Shown here: in pieces, positions 44,483-54,415 of the stretch
How positions within the stretch are numbered: the first letter of the stretch is position 1
Layout: each line of letters opens with the position of its first letter
Assembly: GCA_036365145.1 (NCBI GenBank)
Contig: JAEOAD010002279.1
Location: forward strand, 3,033,001-3,097,000
Reading direction: 5' to 3'
Source of the DNA: Orientallactaga sibirica
Taxonomy: Eukaryota > Chordata > Mammalia > Rodentia > Dipodidae
DNA length: 64,000 nt
Made by a program: the position numbers and the translations under genes
Notes under the pieces: model-generated
Told to the model about the DNA's origin: nothing
Database searches by the model: none
Seen by the model: the letters and a program-made list of their open reading frames with translations, nothing else

Positions 44483-44492
44483 AAAAGAAAGA
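44431..44492 (+). repeat. (GAAA)n tract
   Basis: About eleven units, starting as GAAACAAA variants in the SINE tail. Confidence 0.96.
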
Positions 44493-44736
44493 AATCTTTA
44501 AAAGCCTGCCTCTAGCTGATAAATTGGAGACTGAAGTCCTGGGCCCAGTCATTTCTACATACAGTGATACATTGCATCTAACCAGAAAGTTAGATGATTT
44601 GACTCTTGCTAGTGCTGTGAATTTGGGGAAAATTATTAGTTTGTGGGCCTCAGTTTCTAGTGTTTAAAGGTCAGGAAGCCCCATCTTGTCCTTCCAAGAA
44701 GAATTGAAGGCCACTATGATCAAAGATAAGAGAACT

Positions 44737-44950
44737 GGGCTGGAGAGATGGCTTCACGGTTAAGGTGCTTGCCCGCAAAGCCTAAGGACCCAGGTTCGAT
44801 TCCCCAGGACCCACGTGAGCCAGACGGACAAGGTGGCGTATGCATATGGAGTTCGTTTGCAGAAGCCGGAGGCCCTGGAGCCCCAATTCTCATTCTCTCT
44901 GGCTGTGCCTCTTCTATCTTTCTCTGCTTATAAACAAATATTTTAAAAAG
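44737..44950 (+). mobile_element. tRNA-SINE subtype A
   Basis: Complete, with canonical GGTTCGATTCC. AGAGAA(C/T)T flanks it. Confidence 0.94.
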
Positions 44951-45248
44951 AATTTAAAAGAGAATTCTGTGATACCAATGGAGTGGGGCAGTGATAGGGA
45001 CTGGTACTGCCGTTGACCTTCGTAAGAGTGAAAGGAAGTTGTGTGGAGCGTCCCACATATGCTGTCACGCATCCATCAGCCACAGGACAGGTCCCCTAGA
45101 AGCAGGCTGGCTACAGAACAGTCTTGGGGTCACTCTGAGCATTCCCACCTGGAAAAGGAAAGGGGAGCTGAACCAGGCAGAAGATGAAGCAGGCGCAACT
45201 ATATCACAGCAGAGGTCTCATAGGGTCTTTCAAGAATTTGGGGTATGG

Positions 45249-45384
45249 GGATGGGGTGATGGCTTAGCTGTTAAGGTGCTTGCCTGCAAAGTCTAAGGAC
45301 CCTGGTTCGATTCTCCAGGTCCCACGTCAGCCAGATGCACATGGTGGCGCGTGTGCCTGGAGTTCATCTGCAGTGGCTGGAGGC

Positions 45385-45418
<34 letters not shown>

Positions 45419-45440
45419 AATAAATAAATTAAAATAATAG
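45249..45440 (+). mobile_element. tRNA-SINE subtype A
   Basis: GGGGATGGGGTGATGGC head. Body lacks the CCCTGGCGCGCCCATT segment. Confidence 0.93.
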
Positions 45441-46174
45441 AGAACCCAGGCATTGACAGTGTCACAAAATGCCAGGGAGAAGCAGCTCTCTGCCAATGAC
45501 ACAATGCCGGCAGGGAACAAAGTAGCTGGAATGATCATTCCTTGACTGCAAAGAAGTCTGGGTCATGTTTCTAAAGTCCCCCCACATTGTCATTATTATT
45601 ACATAAACATAATGATTTATGTCCTCATACAGCTGGCGGCGGGGTGGGGGACGATCTGATGCCAGCCCAAGAGTCTGTCACTACAAGAGAAATGTGATAA
45701 CATTATTTCTACCCGTAACTCCTGTTCAGCAGCTTCCCAGCAGAACACAGCAAAGGAAGGGCACCACCACGGGTCTATGGTGCAGAAGTGTGACAGGACC
45801 CCACCGCACCCCCGGGGTCACAATGGCTCTCAGTAGCTCTTGCGTGTTCTACCACTCCCTACTGGTCAGTTCTGTCCACTGCTTAAAGCAGCCCATAGTT
45901 TCTGTTCCCTGAGATAGAGCCCCAACCTGGTGCCCCTTGTCTCCCTTCCTTCCCACAACCCCATGACCCCCAGCAAAGCCCAAATGCCCCTCCTCTAAAG
46001 GGTCTGCTGGGTCCTACATGCGCCTCTTTTCGAGCACCTAGGACAAGCCATCAAGTTCTCTGAGTCGCCTGTAATATTAGTCCAGAGTCCAGCATTGGCA
46101 ATGGGAAACTCATTTGGTTTTAAAGCCTTCATTTAATCTCTTCTGTCCCTTGACTTTAAGCTGTAATGCAAATG
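45441..46174. other. Unique block
   Basis: A 97-codon plus frame (45619-45912) without a recognised domain. No gene called. Confidence 0.4.
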
Positions 46175-46407
46175 TTCTTTCTTTCTTTCTTTTTAAATTT
46201 AATTTATTTGGGAGGGAGGGGCAAAGAGAGAGAAAGAGGCAGAGAGAGAGAGAGAATGGGCACAGCAGGGCCTCCAGCCACTGCAAATGAACTCCAGACG
46301 CATGTACCCCCTTGTGCATCTGGCTTACGTGGGTCCTGGGGAATTGAACCTGGGTTCCTTTGGCTTTGCAGGCAAGCGCCTTAACCGCAAAGTCATCTCT
46401 CCAGCCC
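46175..46407 (-). mobile_element. tRNA-SINE subtype A
   Basis: (TTTC)n start, complete body, head AAAGTCATCTCTCCAGCCC. Confidence 0.94.
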
Positions 46408-46455
46408 AGGTTTTTTTTTTTTTTTTATGTTATGTTGGGTGTTTATGTTCACATC

Positions 46456-46667
46456 TTTTTTAAAATGTATTTATCTATTAGAGAGAGGAGGAGAGACAAA
46501 GAGAGAGTGAGTGAGAATGGGCGTGCCAGGGCCTCTAGCCACTGCAAATGAACTCCAGATGCATGTGCCACCATGTGCATCTGGCTTACATGGGGCCTGG
46601 AGAATTAAACTGGGATCCTTAAGCTTCGCAGGCATGTGCCTTAACCACTAAGCCATCTCTCCAGCAC
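46456..46667 (-). mobile_element. tRNA-SINE subtype A
   Basis: Complete minus copy ending CCATCTCTCCAGCAC. Confidence 0.94.
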
Positions 46668-46682
46668 CTCAATAAGCATTTT

Positions 46683-46684
46683 GT

Positions 46685-46723
<39 letters not shown>

Positions 46724-46874
46724 TTTGGTTGGTTTTTCGAGGTAGGGTCTCACTCTAGTTCAGGCTGACCTGGAGTTCGCTCTGTATTCTCAGGGTGGCC
46801 TTGAACTCATGGCAATCCTCCTACCTCTGCCTCCCGAGTGCTGGGATTAAAGGTGTGCACCACCACGCCTGGCT

Positions 46875-46917
<43 letters not shown>

Positions 46918-47107
46918 TTTGCAAGCAGAGAGAGGAGATAGACAAAGAGAGAATAGTCATGCCAGGGTCTCCAGCCACTGCAAATGAACTCCAGATACAT
47001 GTGCCTCTTTGTGTATCTGGCTTATGCGGGCCCTGGGGAATTGAACCTGGGTCCCTTGGCTCTGTAAGCAAAAGCCTCAACCACTAAAGCCATCGCTCCA
47101 GCCCCCA
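46683..47107 (-). mobile_element. tRNA-SINE subtype A split by a B1, with TSD
   Basis: The body lies at 46920-47104. Its (TTTA)n tail is divided by the B1 at 46729-46873. The outer TSD TCAATAAGCATTTT (46669-46682) against TCAATAAGTATTTT (47108-47121) shows the SINE arrived first. Confidence 0.95.
46729..46873 (-). mobile_element. B1 SINE nested in the SINE tail
   Basis: Flanked on both sides by (TTTA)n arrays of about 45 nt (46682-46727 and 46874-46919), consistent with TSDs inside the tail or later array growth. Confidence 0.95.
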
Positions 47108-47121
47108 TCAATAAGTATTTT

Positions 47122-48258
47122 AAATAAATTGAAATAAACACTACGGCAATGTTGAAATTAAATGGAATTGGACGGAGAGCCTTAATATTTTCCAATGTCG
47201 AGGACAGAACCTCATTTTTGTTTTTGCCTTTTGTTTGTTTGTTTGAGGAAAGCAAATTAGAAATGCCTTCACAAGGTGACCAGAACTATGGCCTTGGCAA
47301 GAGAGACTGAAGAAGGAAGAGCTGGGCTGCCAGGCTTGACTACCACTCCCATCCTGCCTCCCTTTCCAGGCAGCAGCCTTGCACAGAGCCAAAGCCACGC
47401 TGGACCAGTTCAGACTAAACACGTATGCATGCATCATTGTCTCCGTGCACACTGCTAACGCATCCCAACGCACTCTGGAGCAGGCTCCTGAGGACAGTAA
47501 ATGGGGCTGAGACCACATTGAAGCAATTTTGAATGTCTGTACTTGTCACCCCCCACGCCCCGTCACTCTTACTAGAACAGCCTCCGAGTAAGTGCATGGG
47601 ACAAAATTCCGTGGAAAACCCACTCCTTGTGTTCAGGCCCCCGGGCAGCTCACTAAGTCCAGCTCCTATGAAGAAAACAGATTGTGTGGTGGACATGAAT
47701 TCCACTGATGAGACAGTAACCTCTTGGCTTTTTTTTAGTTGTTCCTCATAAGAACATTTATGATATAATGACACATGCTTGGACAAACTCGTGCTTAGAT
47801 AGTCATTTACTTGGATAGAACAAAACAAAAAACCTCATTTGTACTGGAAAGATGACAAGACTCGTGAGGATGGAATTCTTATCCTCTCGATGCTGAACAA
47901 ATATTTATTAAATGTCCACCACATACTGACCATTTCTCTGCGCACTGGAGCCCAAGGCCATCAGACACAGCCCAGCCCACTTCAGCTTAGAGCTAATGGG
48001 GTACATCAATAGGATAAACACCAGAGTGCCCACGTGCAGACGAGGCTCCCACTGAGGACTTGGGAAGATTCTTAAGAAATATGTAATGGAGCTAAGACCT
48101 CAGGGCTCACTTCAGACTCGCTGCTGTGAGAGTGGGGCGATGCAGACGAGGGAAGAGTGGTCCTGCTGGAGGAGGGGAGAGTGAAAGAGCGTGAAGGAAA
48201 GAGCAGAGCACTGGCACGGGGACAGGGCCAGGGAACCTGGGTGGCAGGAGCAAGCATA
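47122..48258. other. Unique block
   Basis: AACAAATATTTATTAAATGTCC at about 47896 is MIR/L2-like. A 137-codon minus frame (47828 to 47415) has no recognised domain. No gene. Confidence 0.45.
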
Positions 48259-48975
48259 GAATGTGCAGTGTGGTCATCGGGGACAGCGCACTGAGTGTGC
48301 GGCATGTCCATCGGGGACAGCGCACGGAGTGTGCGGCGTGTCCATCGGGGACAGCGCACGGAGTGTGCGGCGTGTCCATCGGGGACAGTGCACGGGTGTG
48401 CAGTGTGGTCATCAGGGACAGTACATGGAGTGTGCAGCGTGTTCATTGGGGACAGCGCACTGAGTGTGCGGCGTGTTCATCGGGGACAGTGCACGGAATG
48501 TGCCGTGTGTTCATCGGGGACAGTACACGGAATGTGCCGTGTGTTCATCGGGGACAGTACACGGAATGTGCCGTGTGTTCATCGGGGACAGTGCACGGAA
48601 TGTGCCGTGTGTTCATCGGGGACAGTGCACGGGGTGTGCGGCGTGGTCAGGGACAGGGGACAGTGCAGTGTGTCCATCGGGGAGTGTGCAGCGTGTCCAT
48701 CGAGGACAGCGCATGGAGTGTGCAGTGTGTTCATCGGGGACAGTACACGGAATGTGCTGTGTGTTCATCGGGGACAGTGCACGGGGTGTGCGGCGTGGTC
48801 ATCGGGGACAGTGCACTGAGTGTGCAGTGTGTCCATCGGGGACAGCGCATGGAGTGTGCAGTGTGTTCATCGGGGACAGTGCACGGAGTGTGCAGTGTAT
48901 CCATCGGGGACAGCGCACAGAGTGTGCAGTGTATCCATCGGGGACAGTGCACAGAGTGTGCAGTGTGTGCAGCAG
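48259..48975 (+). repeat. 34-bp minisatellite, about 21 units
   Basis: Unit core GTCCATCGGGGACAGTGCAC followed by GGAGTGTGCAGTGT. Four GGAATGTGCCGTGT units follow each other at 48495-48610, a local higher-order block. Units near 48645-48705 are shortened. 34 is not a multiple of 3 and the unit has no stop in any plus frame, so long Cys/Gly/His-rich frames (up to 265 codons) and their minus-strand partners arise without being genes. GC- and CpG-rich. Confidence 0.97.
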
Positions 48976-49605
48976 GTGCCTCGCCATCTTTTCTTCCCAG
49001 CTCTCGATGGAATGGCAGGACAGATACCCCCCACCATCGAAGGGCACTTTTCTGCTGACACAGGCTTGCCCCACATGAAATCTGATCTAGAATGTGTAGC
49101 ACTGAACAAATTAGAAGGCGTTGACTCTTGGAGTATCATTGGCAGTGGGATGGATGGCCACAAAGGCAATTTCTTGAGCATTCACGGCACAAAAGCTGCC
49201 CAAGCTTGAATTTTATGTGTGTGTAGAAAGTAGATTCTATGAGCAGGGTGGCAACATTGGGACAGGGAGAAGGCGTAGCCAAGGACTAGTCAAGACCTCT
49301 CAAAAGGAAAACAATGTTGAAGTAGGAGGTGAAAGGGGCATATTTGGAAAGTTTGACAAGTGGCACAGTGGGAGGAAAGGTGACATTTCAGAATGGCATG
49401 TCACCGTGCTCACCCACAAAGTGCCAGGGTCTGGACTCAGGAACTCACAAGGTGGGCAGGGAAAGTTACAGCTCAGGTTCAAGTTCTGTTGTCACAACTG
49501 GCTTAAATTATCATCCCTTGCTTTACTAACCACATCCAAAACACGGGGAGGGCAAATGCAAGCAGGCCCCTTGGATGGATTCTTTGTTGTAGTAATCTTT
49601 TCTTA
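48976..49605. other. Unique DNA
   Basis: A pyrimidine run plus AG (TCTTTTCTTCCCAG, to 49000) is followed by 69 open codons to a TGA at 49207. This is exon-like but unsupported. A 129-codon frame at 49217-49606 has no domain. Confidence 0.35.
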
Positions 49606-49753
49606 AGTTCTTTTTTTTTTTTTTTCTTCCCCAAGGAGCCCAGGCTGACCTGGAATTCACTATGTCATCTCAGGGTGGTCTTGAACTCACGGCGATCCTC
49701 CTATCTCTGCCTCCCGAGTGCTGAAATTAAAGGTGTGTGCCACCACACCTGGC
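49606..49753 (-). mobile_element. B1 SINE
   Basis: The GGGTCTCACTCT segment is deleted (CCCCAAGGAGCCCAGGC). Otherwise complete. Confidence 0.93.
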
Positions 49754-49982
49754 TTTTTTAAAAAAAAAGTTTTGTTATTTTATTTTTATTTTTATTTTTT
49801 TGAGAGGCACAGAGAGAGGCAGATAGAAAGAATGAGTGCATCAAGGACTCCAGCCACTGCAAACGAACTCCAGATGCATGTGCCACCTTGTGCATCTGGC
49901 TTACGTGGGTCCTGGGGAATTGAACCTGGGTCCTTAGGTTTTGCAGCTAAGCGCCTTAACTGCTAAGCCATCCCTCCAGCCC
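49754..49982 (-). mobile_element. tRNA-SINE subtype A
   Basis: Complete, and the adjacent B1 probably inserted at its tail. Confidence 0.95.
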
Positions 49983-50120
49983 AGCTGAGGCAATCTTTCA
50001 TGCTTCCCAACATTAGAAGGAATCCAACACTCGAGGAGACATGGATGAGACAATGCCACACAGCACACAAATGGGAGGTGAAGTCTAAACTGCAGCCTGA
50101 AAGCTCTCAACTACATCTTT

Positions 50121-50285
50121 TTTATTTGTTTGTTTGTTTGTTTTATTGAGGTAGGGTTTCACTCTAGCCCTTGCTGACCTGGAATTCACTATGTAGTCTC
50201 AGGCTGGCCTTGAACTCACGGCGATCCTCCTACCTCTGCCTCCCAAGTGCTGAGATTAAAAGCATGTGCCACCACACCCAGCTCT
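50121..50285 (-). mobile_element. B1 SINE
   Basis: (TTTG)n tail. AACTACATCTTTT at left against AACCACATCTTTT at right is a diverged TSD. Confidence 0.95.
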
Positions 50286-50486
50286 CTTAACCACATCTTT
50301 TGTAAGGAACTAAGGGGTATATCGAGGTATGGTTGGCAAAGAGGTCCCATGTGGCATGTTAACTCTGATCAGCTGAGGGTGCTAGGTTGAAGTATGTGTG
50401 GCTGAAGGTGGATCAGCACACAAAAATATCAGGATGGATTAATGATGTCTGCCAAAGGAGTCAAAGGTTTTGCAGGTGGGTTAAAA
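50286..50486. other. Unique DNA
   Basis: No feature recognised. Confidence 0.4.
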
Positions 50487-50497
50487 CTGTCATTCCA

Positions 50498-50745
50498 GGG
50501 CTGGAGAGATGGCTTAGTGGTTAAGGTGCCCGCCTGCTAAGCCTAAGAACCCGGTTCCAATCTCCAGGTCCCACGTTTAGCCAGATGCAAAGTGACTCAA
50601 GGGCGCAATGCCGCACTTGACCACAAGGGGGTGCACACATCTGGATTTCGTTCACAGCAGCTGAGAGACTGATGGCGCGCCCATCTCTGTCTGTCTTCCT
50701 CTCCCTCTCTCTCTGCCTCTCTCTGTGTCTCTCCAAAAAAAAAAT
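50498..50745 (+). mobile_element. tRNA-SINE subtype B with perfect TSD
   Basis: TSD CTGTCATTCCA at 50487-50497 and 50746-50756. Single B-box segment. Confidence 0.97.
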
Positions 50746-50790
50746 CTGTCATTCCAAAATCTAATCCAATCTCCTCATACCTTTATAACA

Positions 50791-51255
50791 CAGGTCAGCA
50801 AAATAGAGCCCAGGGTCTAAAGCAAGCCAGTGCCTATTTTTTTAAGATTTATTTTTACTTATTTATTAGCGACGGTGAGGGGGGGAGAGAAAATTGGCGT
50901 GCCAGGGCTTCCAGCCCCTGCAAACAAACTCCAGATGCATGCGCCCCCATTCAATCTGGCTTAGGTGGGACCTGGAGAATCAAACCTGGATCCTTTGGCT
51001 TTGCAGGCATACGCCTTAACCGCTAAGCCATCTCTCCAGCCCCGTTGGCTGTTTTTCATAAATGAAATTTTATTGGAACACAGTCCTTCTCGTTCATTTA
51101 CATTGTATCTATGATTAGTTTTGCTCTATGACCACAGAGTTGAATAGTGTGGAGCACATACCAAGTGGTCCACAAACCACACACACACACACACACATTT
51201 ATATATATACACAAATGGACCCTTTCAGACAAAGCTTATCAATTCCTGCTCTAGA
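50791..51255. mobile_element. Ancient hAT-like DNA transposon, split by a SINE
   Basis: The left part GGTCAGCAAAATAGAGCCC is followed, after the SINE, by AAATGAAATTTTATTGGAAC, TTGTATCTATG, CACAGAGTTGAATAG, GGACCCTTTCAGACAAAGC and ATTCCTGCTCTAG. This is the order of a widespread mammalian MER-type element with inverted ends of the form CAGGGGTCGGCAAAC. A (CA)n has grown at 51177-51198. Exact subfamily name not certain. Confidence 0.75.
50837..51043 (-). mobile_element. tRNA-SINE subtype A inside the DNA transposon
   Basis: Complete. GCCTATTTT before and GGCTGTTTTT after are a plausible diverged TSD. Confidence 0.93.
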
Positions 51256-52122
51256 AAAGCCAGGTTGAACTGATTCTAGCCAAATCATGAGGCATGCGTT
51301 CACTCCTCATTTATCACTTATCACGTCACACATTTAATGCATGTCCAGTATGTGCCAGACACTCCAAGGTCTTGGGGGCATTATGGACACAGTGAGGGGG
51401 GTCTTTGTAAACTCCCTGAGAAATAGGGACAGGAGTGTCCACTCCATGCTGCTATGGAGGGATGTATTGGGAGAATGAAGAAAGGCCATGGGGAAGGAGA
51501 GGCTTGGTAGAGTGTCTGCCCTTCTCAGCCATGTGGGGTGGATTAAAATCAGAGTCTACAATGGAGTGCTATGCAATTGAGTACTCTACAAGGCGCTGCC
51601 ACAGGGTCTCTGAGGGGCTTGTGAATTCGCAGCATGGTGAGCTGGTATGGTTTTGATTCTGCTTTTCGTAATGCACTGACATCTCTCCAAGGCAACCCAT
51701 CCCCAAAGAGAACCCAGTTGACATTTATAGAAGGGTTTAGGGTTCTCTCTGAAAGCCCAGAGATGCGAAGCGCTGGCAGGCTCCGTGACTTCTAAAAATC
51801 AGTCGTGGTTGTCAAGTTGCCCATGGTGTTCATTCTTGCTGGGTCTGGGGCAACAGGTCACTGTGACCACACAGCCTGGGGTGCATCTGAAGCCTCTTCT
51901 TTGGGGCCCTCCAGCTCTGTCCAGTGATCGGCTGTCACTAGCACAGGGTGTGAGTCACAAGGAACTTGCACATGCTTATGTGTCACTGTGAAGGAGTCAC
52001 TCGTTCCTTCCACACCCATCCCCAGGCGCCATCACCCAGCCATGAGTAACCGAGACTGATGGTGTTGGGGGCGGGGGGCTAGGACCTCATTCAAGACCAT
52101 CAATCAGCAAGCTTGCAGCTCT
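51256..52122. other. Unique block with a MIR-like piece
   Basis: 51325-51395 (CATGTCCAGTATGTGCCAGACAC) is MIR/L2-like. Chance frames only. Confidence 0.45.
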
Positions 52123-52132
52123 CCTACCTTTT

Positions 52133-52164
52133 TTTAAAAAAAAAATTTTATTATTTATTTATTT

Positions 52165-52195
<31 letters not shown>

Positions 52196-52345
52196 TGGGC
52201 ACACCAGGGCCTTTAGCCACTGCAAACAAATTCCAGACGCATGCGCCTCCTTGTGCATCTGGCCAACGTGGATCCTGGGGAATCGAACCTGGGTCCTTTG
52301 ACTTGTAGGCAAGTGCCTTCCCTGCTAAGCCATCCCTCCAGCCCA
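52133..52345 (-). mobile_element. tRNA-SINE subtype A with TSD
   Basis: CCTACCTTTT at 52123-52132 and 52348-52357. Confidence 0.96.
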
Positions 52346-52489
52346 CACCTACCTTTTGACTGCCTCCAGGAGACACCTTGCCTAAATGTTCCCAAGTCAG
52401 GAAAAATTATCTTCACCTCCATGAAGAGATGCCACCCTCCTCAGGAGAAAAATATTAGACTAAAAGTATAAATAAAGAAAGCAAATCTT

Positions 52490-52711
52490 GGGCTGGGGAA
52501 ATGGCTTAGTGGTTAAGGGTTTGCCTGTGAAGCCTAAGGATCCCGGTTCGAATCCCTAGGAGCTATGTAAGCCAGATGCACAGGGGGGTGCATGTGTCTG
52601 GAGTTCATTTGCAGTGGCTGGAGGTCCTGGTGTGCCCATTCGTTCTTTCTCTCTGCCTTTTCCTCCCCCCCTCTCAAATAAATAAATAAAATATCTTTAA
52701 AAAAAAAAGAA
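52490..52711 (+). mobile_element. tRNA-SINE subtype A
   Basis: GGGCTGGGGAAATGGC head, B box GGTTCGAATCC. GCAAATCTTG at left and GTAAGTCTTG at right may be a diverged TSD. Confidence 0.94.
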
Positions 52712-52721
52712 TGTAAGTCTT

Positions 52722-52944
52722 GGGCTGGGGAAATGGCTTAGCAGTTAAGGTGTTTGCCTGTGAATCCTAAGGATCCCAGTTTGATTCCCCAGGACCCATG
52801 TAAGCCAGATGCACAAGGGGGCGCATGCATCTGGAGTTTGTTTGCAGTGGCTAGAGACCCTGGTGCAACCACTCTCCCTCTTTCTTTCTTTCTCTCTCTC
52901 TCTTAAACAAACAAATAAATAAAAATACATTTAAAAAAAAATAA
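52722..52944 (+). mobile_element. tRNA-SINE subtype A
   Basis: Same GGGCTGGGGAAATGGC head variant as its upstream neighbour. Also shared by the copy at 24960, so a minor variant. Confidence 0.94.
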
Positions 52945-52959
52945 GAATGCTCAAGCCAT

Positions 52960-53085
52960 TGTTTTCCCCTGCCATCATGGAGCTTCCCCCTCAAGCCTGT
53001 AAGTCAAAATAAACCGCTTTTTTTTCCCCACAAGGTGCTCTCAGGCGGGTGATTTCTACCAGCAATGTGAACCTGCCTGTAACAT
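52960..53085 (+). mobile_element. MaLR-like LTR 3' end
   Basis: GCCATCATGGAGCTTCCCCC, GTAAGTCAAAATAAACC and GGCGGGTGATTTCTACCAGC repeat the 3' part of the LTR at 36.9-37.3 kb. Confidence 0.65.
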
Positions 53086-53320
53086 CTTGTCACTCATAAA
53101 TTTGTTCTGAATTATAAATTATTCAATAATGTTAAGGAGCAATGAGACTGCCCTGTATGGGTCCCTGGATGCAACATAAACACTGTCACTGCATGTCACC
53201 TCTGTCTTCTGAGGAACCGCAGCCCAAGGCCATTTTGATGAGGACCCTGCGGCCTCAAATCAAGTCTTAGACCTCAGATAGCACATAGCAGGAGCAGAGC
53301 CAAACTGAAAGCTAACGAAC

Positions 53321-53605
53321 CCCAAACCGCATTTTTGTCTCCTGAATAAATAAAGAATGCAGTGCTAACTGTAGAGCTTTTTTTTTTTTTTAAATTTGAG
53401 AGAGGGAGACAGATAGAGAATGGGCGCACCAGGGGCCTCTCAGCCACTGTGAATGAACTCCAGATGCATACGCCCCCTTGTGGGCATGTGCGGCATTGCA
53501 CCCTTGTGTCACTTTGCATCTGGCTAAACGTGGGACCTGGAGAATGAAACGGGTGTTCTTAGGCTTAGCAGGCAGGCGCCTTAACCCCTAAGCTATCTTT
53601 CCATC
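53321..53605. repeat. Tandem duplication, unit 1
   Basis: CCCAAACC(G/A)CATTTTTGTCT, then AATAAAGAATGCAGTGCTAA, then a minus-strand subtype B SINE. The same order recurs directly in unit 2. Confidence 0.85.
53383..53605 (-). mobile_element. tRNA-SINE subtype B (unit 1)
   Basis: T tract, GGGGCCTCTCAGCCACTG, CGCCCCCTTGTGGGCATGTG. Head mutated (CTATCTTTCCATCCCC). Confidence 0.94.
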
Positions 53606-53898
53606 CCCAAACCACATTTTTGTCTTCCAAATGAATAAAGAATGCAGTGCTAAGTGTATTTGTATTTTTTTATTTGAGAGAGAAAGACAGAGAGAGAGAG
53701 ACAGATAGAGAATGGGCGCACCAGCGGCCTCTCAGCCACTGTGAATGAACTCCAAGTACATGCGCCCCCTTGTGGGCAAGTGCGGCATTGCGCCCTTGCG
53801 TCACTTTGTGTCTGGCTAAACGTGGGACCTGGAGAATCCAATGGGCGTTCTTAGGCTTCGTGGGCAGGCGCCTTAACCACTAAGCAATCTCACAAGCC
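53606..53898. repeat. Tandem duplication, unit 2
   Basis: About 285 nt, diverged from unit 1 by substitutions and small indels. CTTGTAGAGCA after unit 2 matches CTGTAGAGC before the unit 1 SINE. Confidence 0.85.
53660..53898 (-). mobile_element. tRNA-SINE subtype B (unit 2)
   Basis: B body as in unit 1, with a longer (GA)n and a head mutated to CAATCTCACAAGCC. Confidence 0.94.
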
Positions 53899-54030
53899 TT
53901 GTAGAGCATTTTTTAACTGTTCAGAGCCTCAGCGTGGGAAACCAATGTCTTGAACCTAGGCGTTTTGGGTTGCTGATTCACCAGGGTGTCATACTTCTGC
54001 ACAAACATGTCACCCAAAATAGGAACAGGG

Positions 54031-54180
54031 TTGCCGGTGGTGGTGCACGCCTTTAATCCCAGCACTCGGGAGGCAGAGGTAGGAGGATCGCCATGGGTTC
54101 GAGGCCATCCTGGAACTACATAGTGAATTCCAGGTCAGCCTGGGCCAGAGTGAGACCCTACCTCAAATAAAAAACAAGAA
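54031..54180 (+). mobile_element. B1 SINE
   Basis: Complete from GTTGCCGGTGGTGG to CTACCTCAAATAAAAAAC. Confidence 0.95.
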
Positions 54181-54299
54181 GCAGGGTCAAATGGTCAAGA
54201 AGGCTGGGCTAAGGCCCTGACATTTCAAGGTGCTGGGGTGTGTCCTATGCTGAAAATACCCTGGCAAAGATGCCAGGTCAGCCATGTGCCACGCAGTAT

Positions 54300-54415
54300 G
54301 TGGCATTCCATCCACTCGCTCACACCACAACACGATGAAGTAGTTAAAGTTCTACTTTACAGGACAAGCTCGAACGATTTGCCCGAGGTCACTTAGCTGG
54401 GATATGACAGGCTTT
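54300..54415 (+). mobile_element. MIR 3' fragment
   Basis: CACAACACGATGAAGTAG, TCTACTTTACAGGACAAGC and GATTTGCCCGAGGTCACTTAGCTGG are a clear MIR order. Confidence 0.75.

Noticed and set aside
48261..49058. 265-codon plus-strand frame, Cys/His/Gly-rich
   Set aside because: Produced by the 34-bp tandem repeat. Equivalent frames exist in the other plus frames and on the minus strand.
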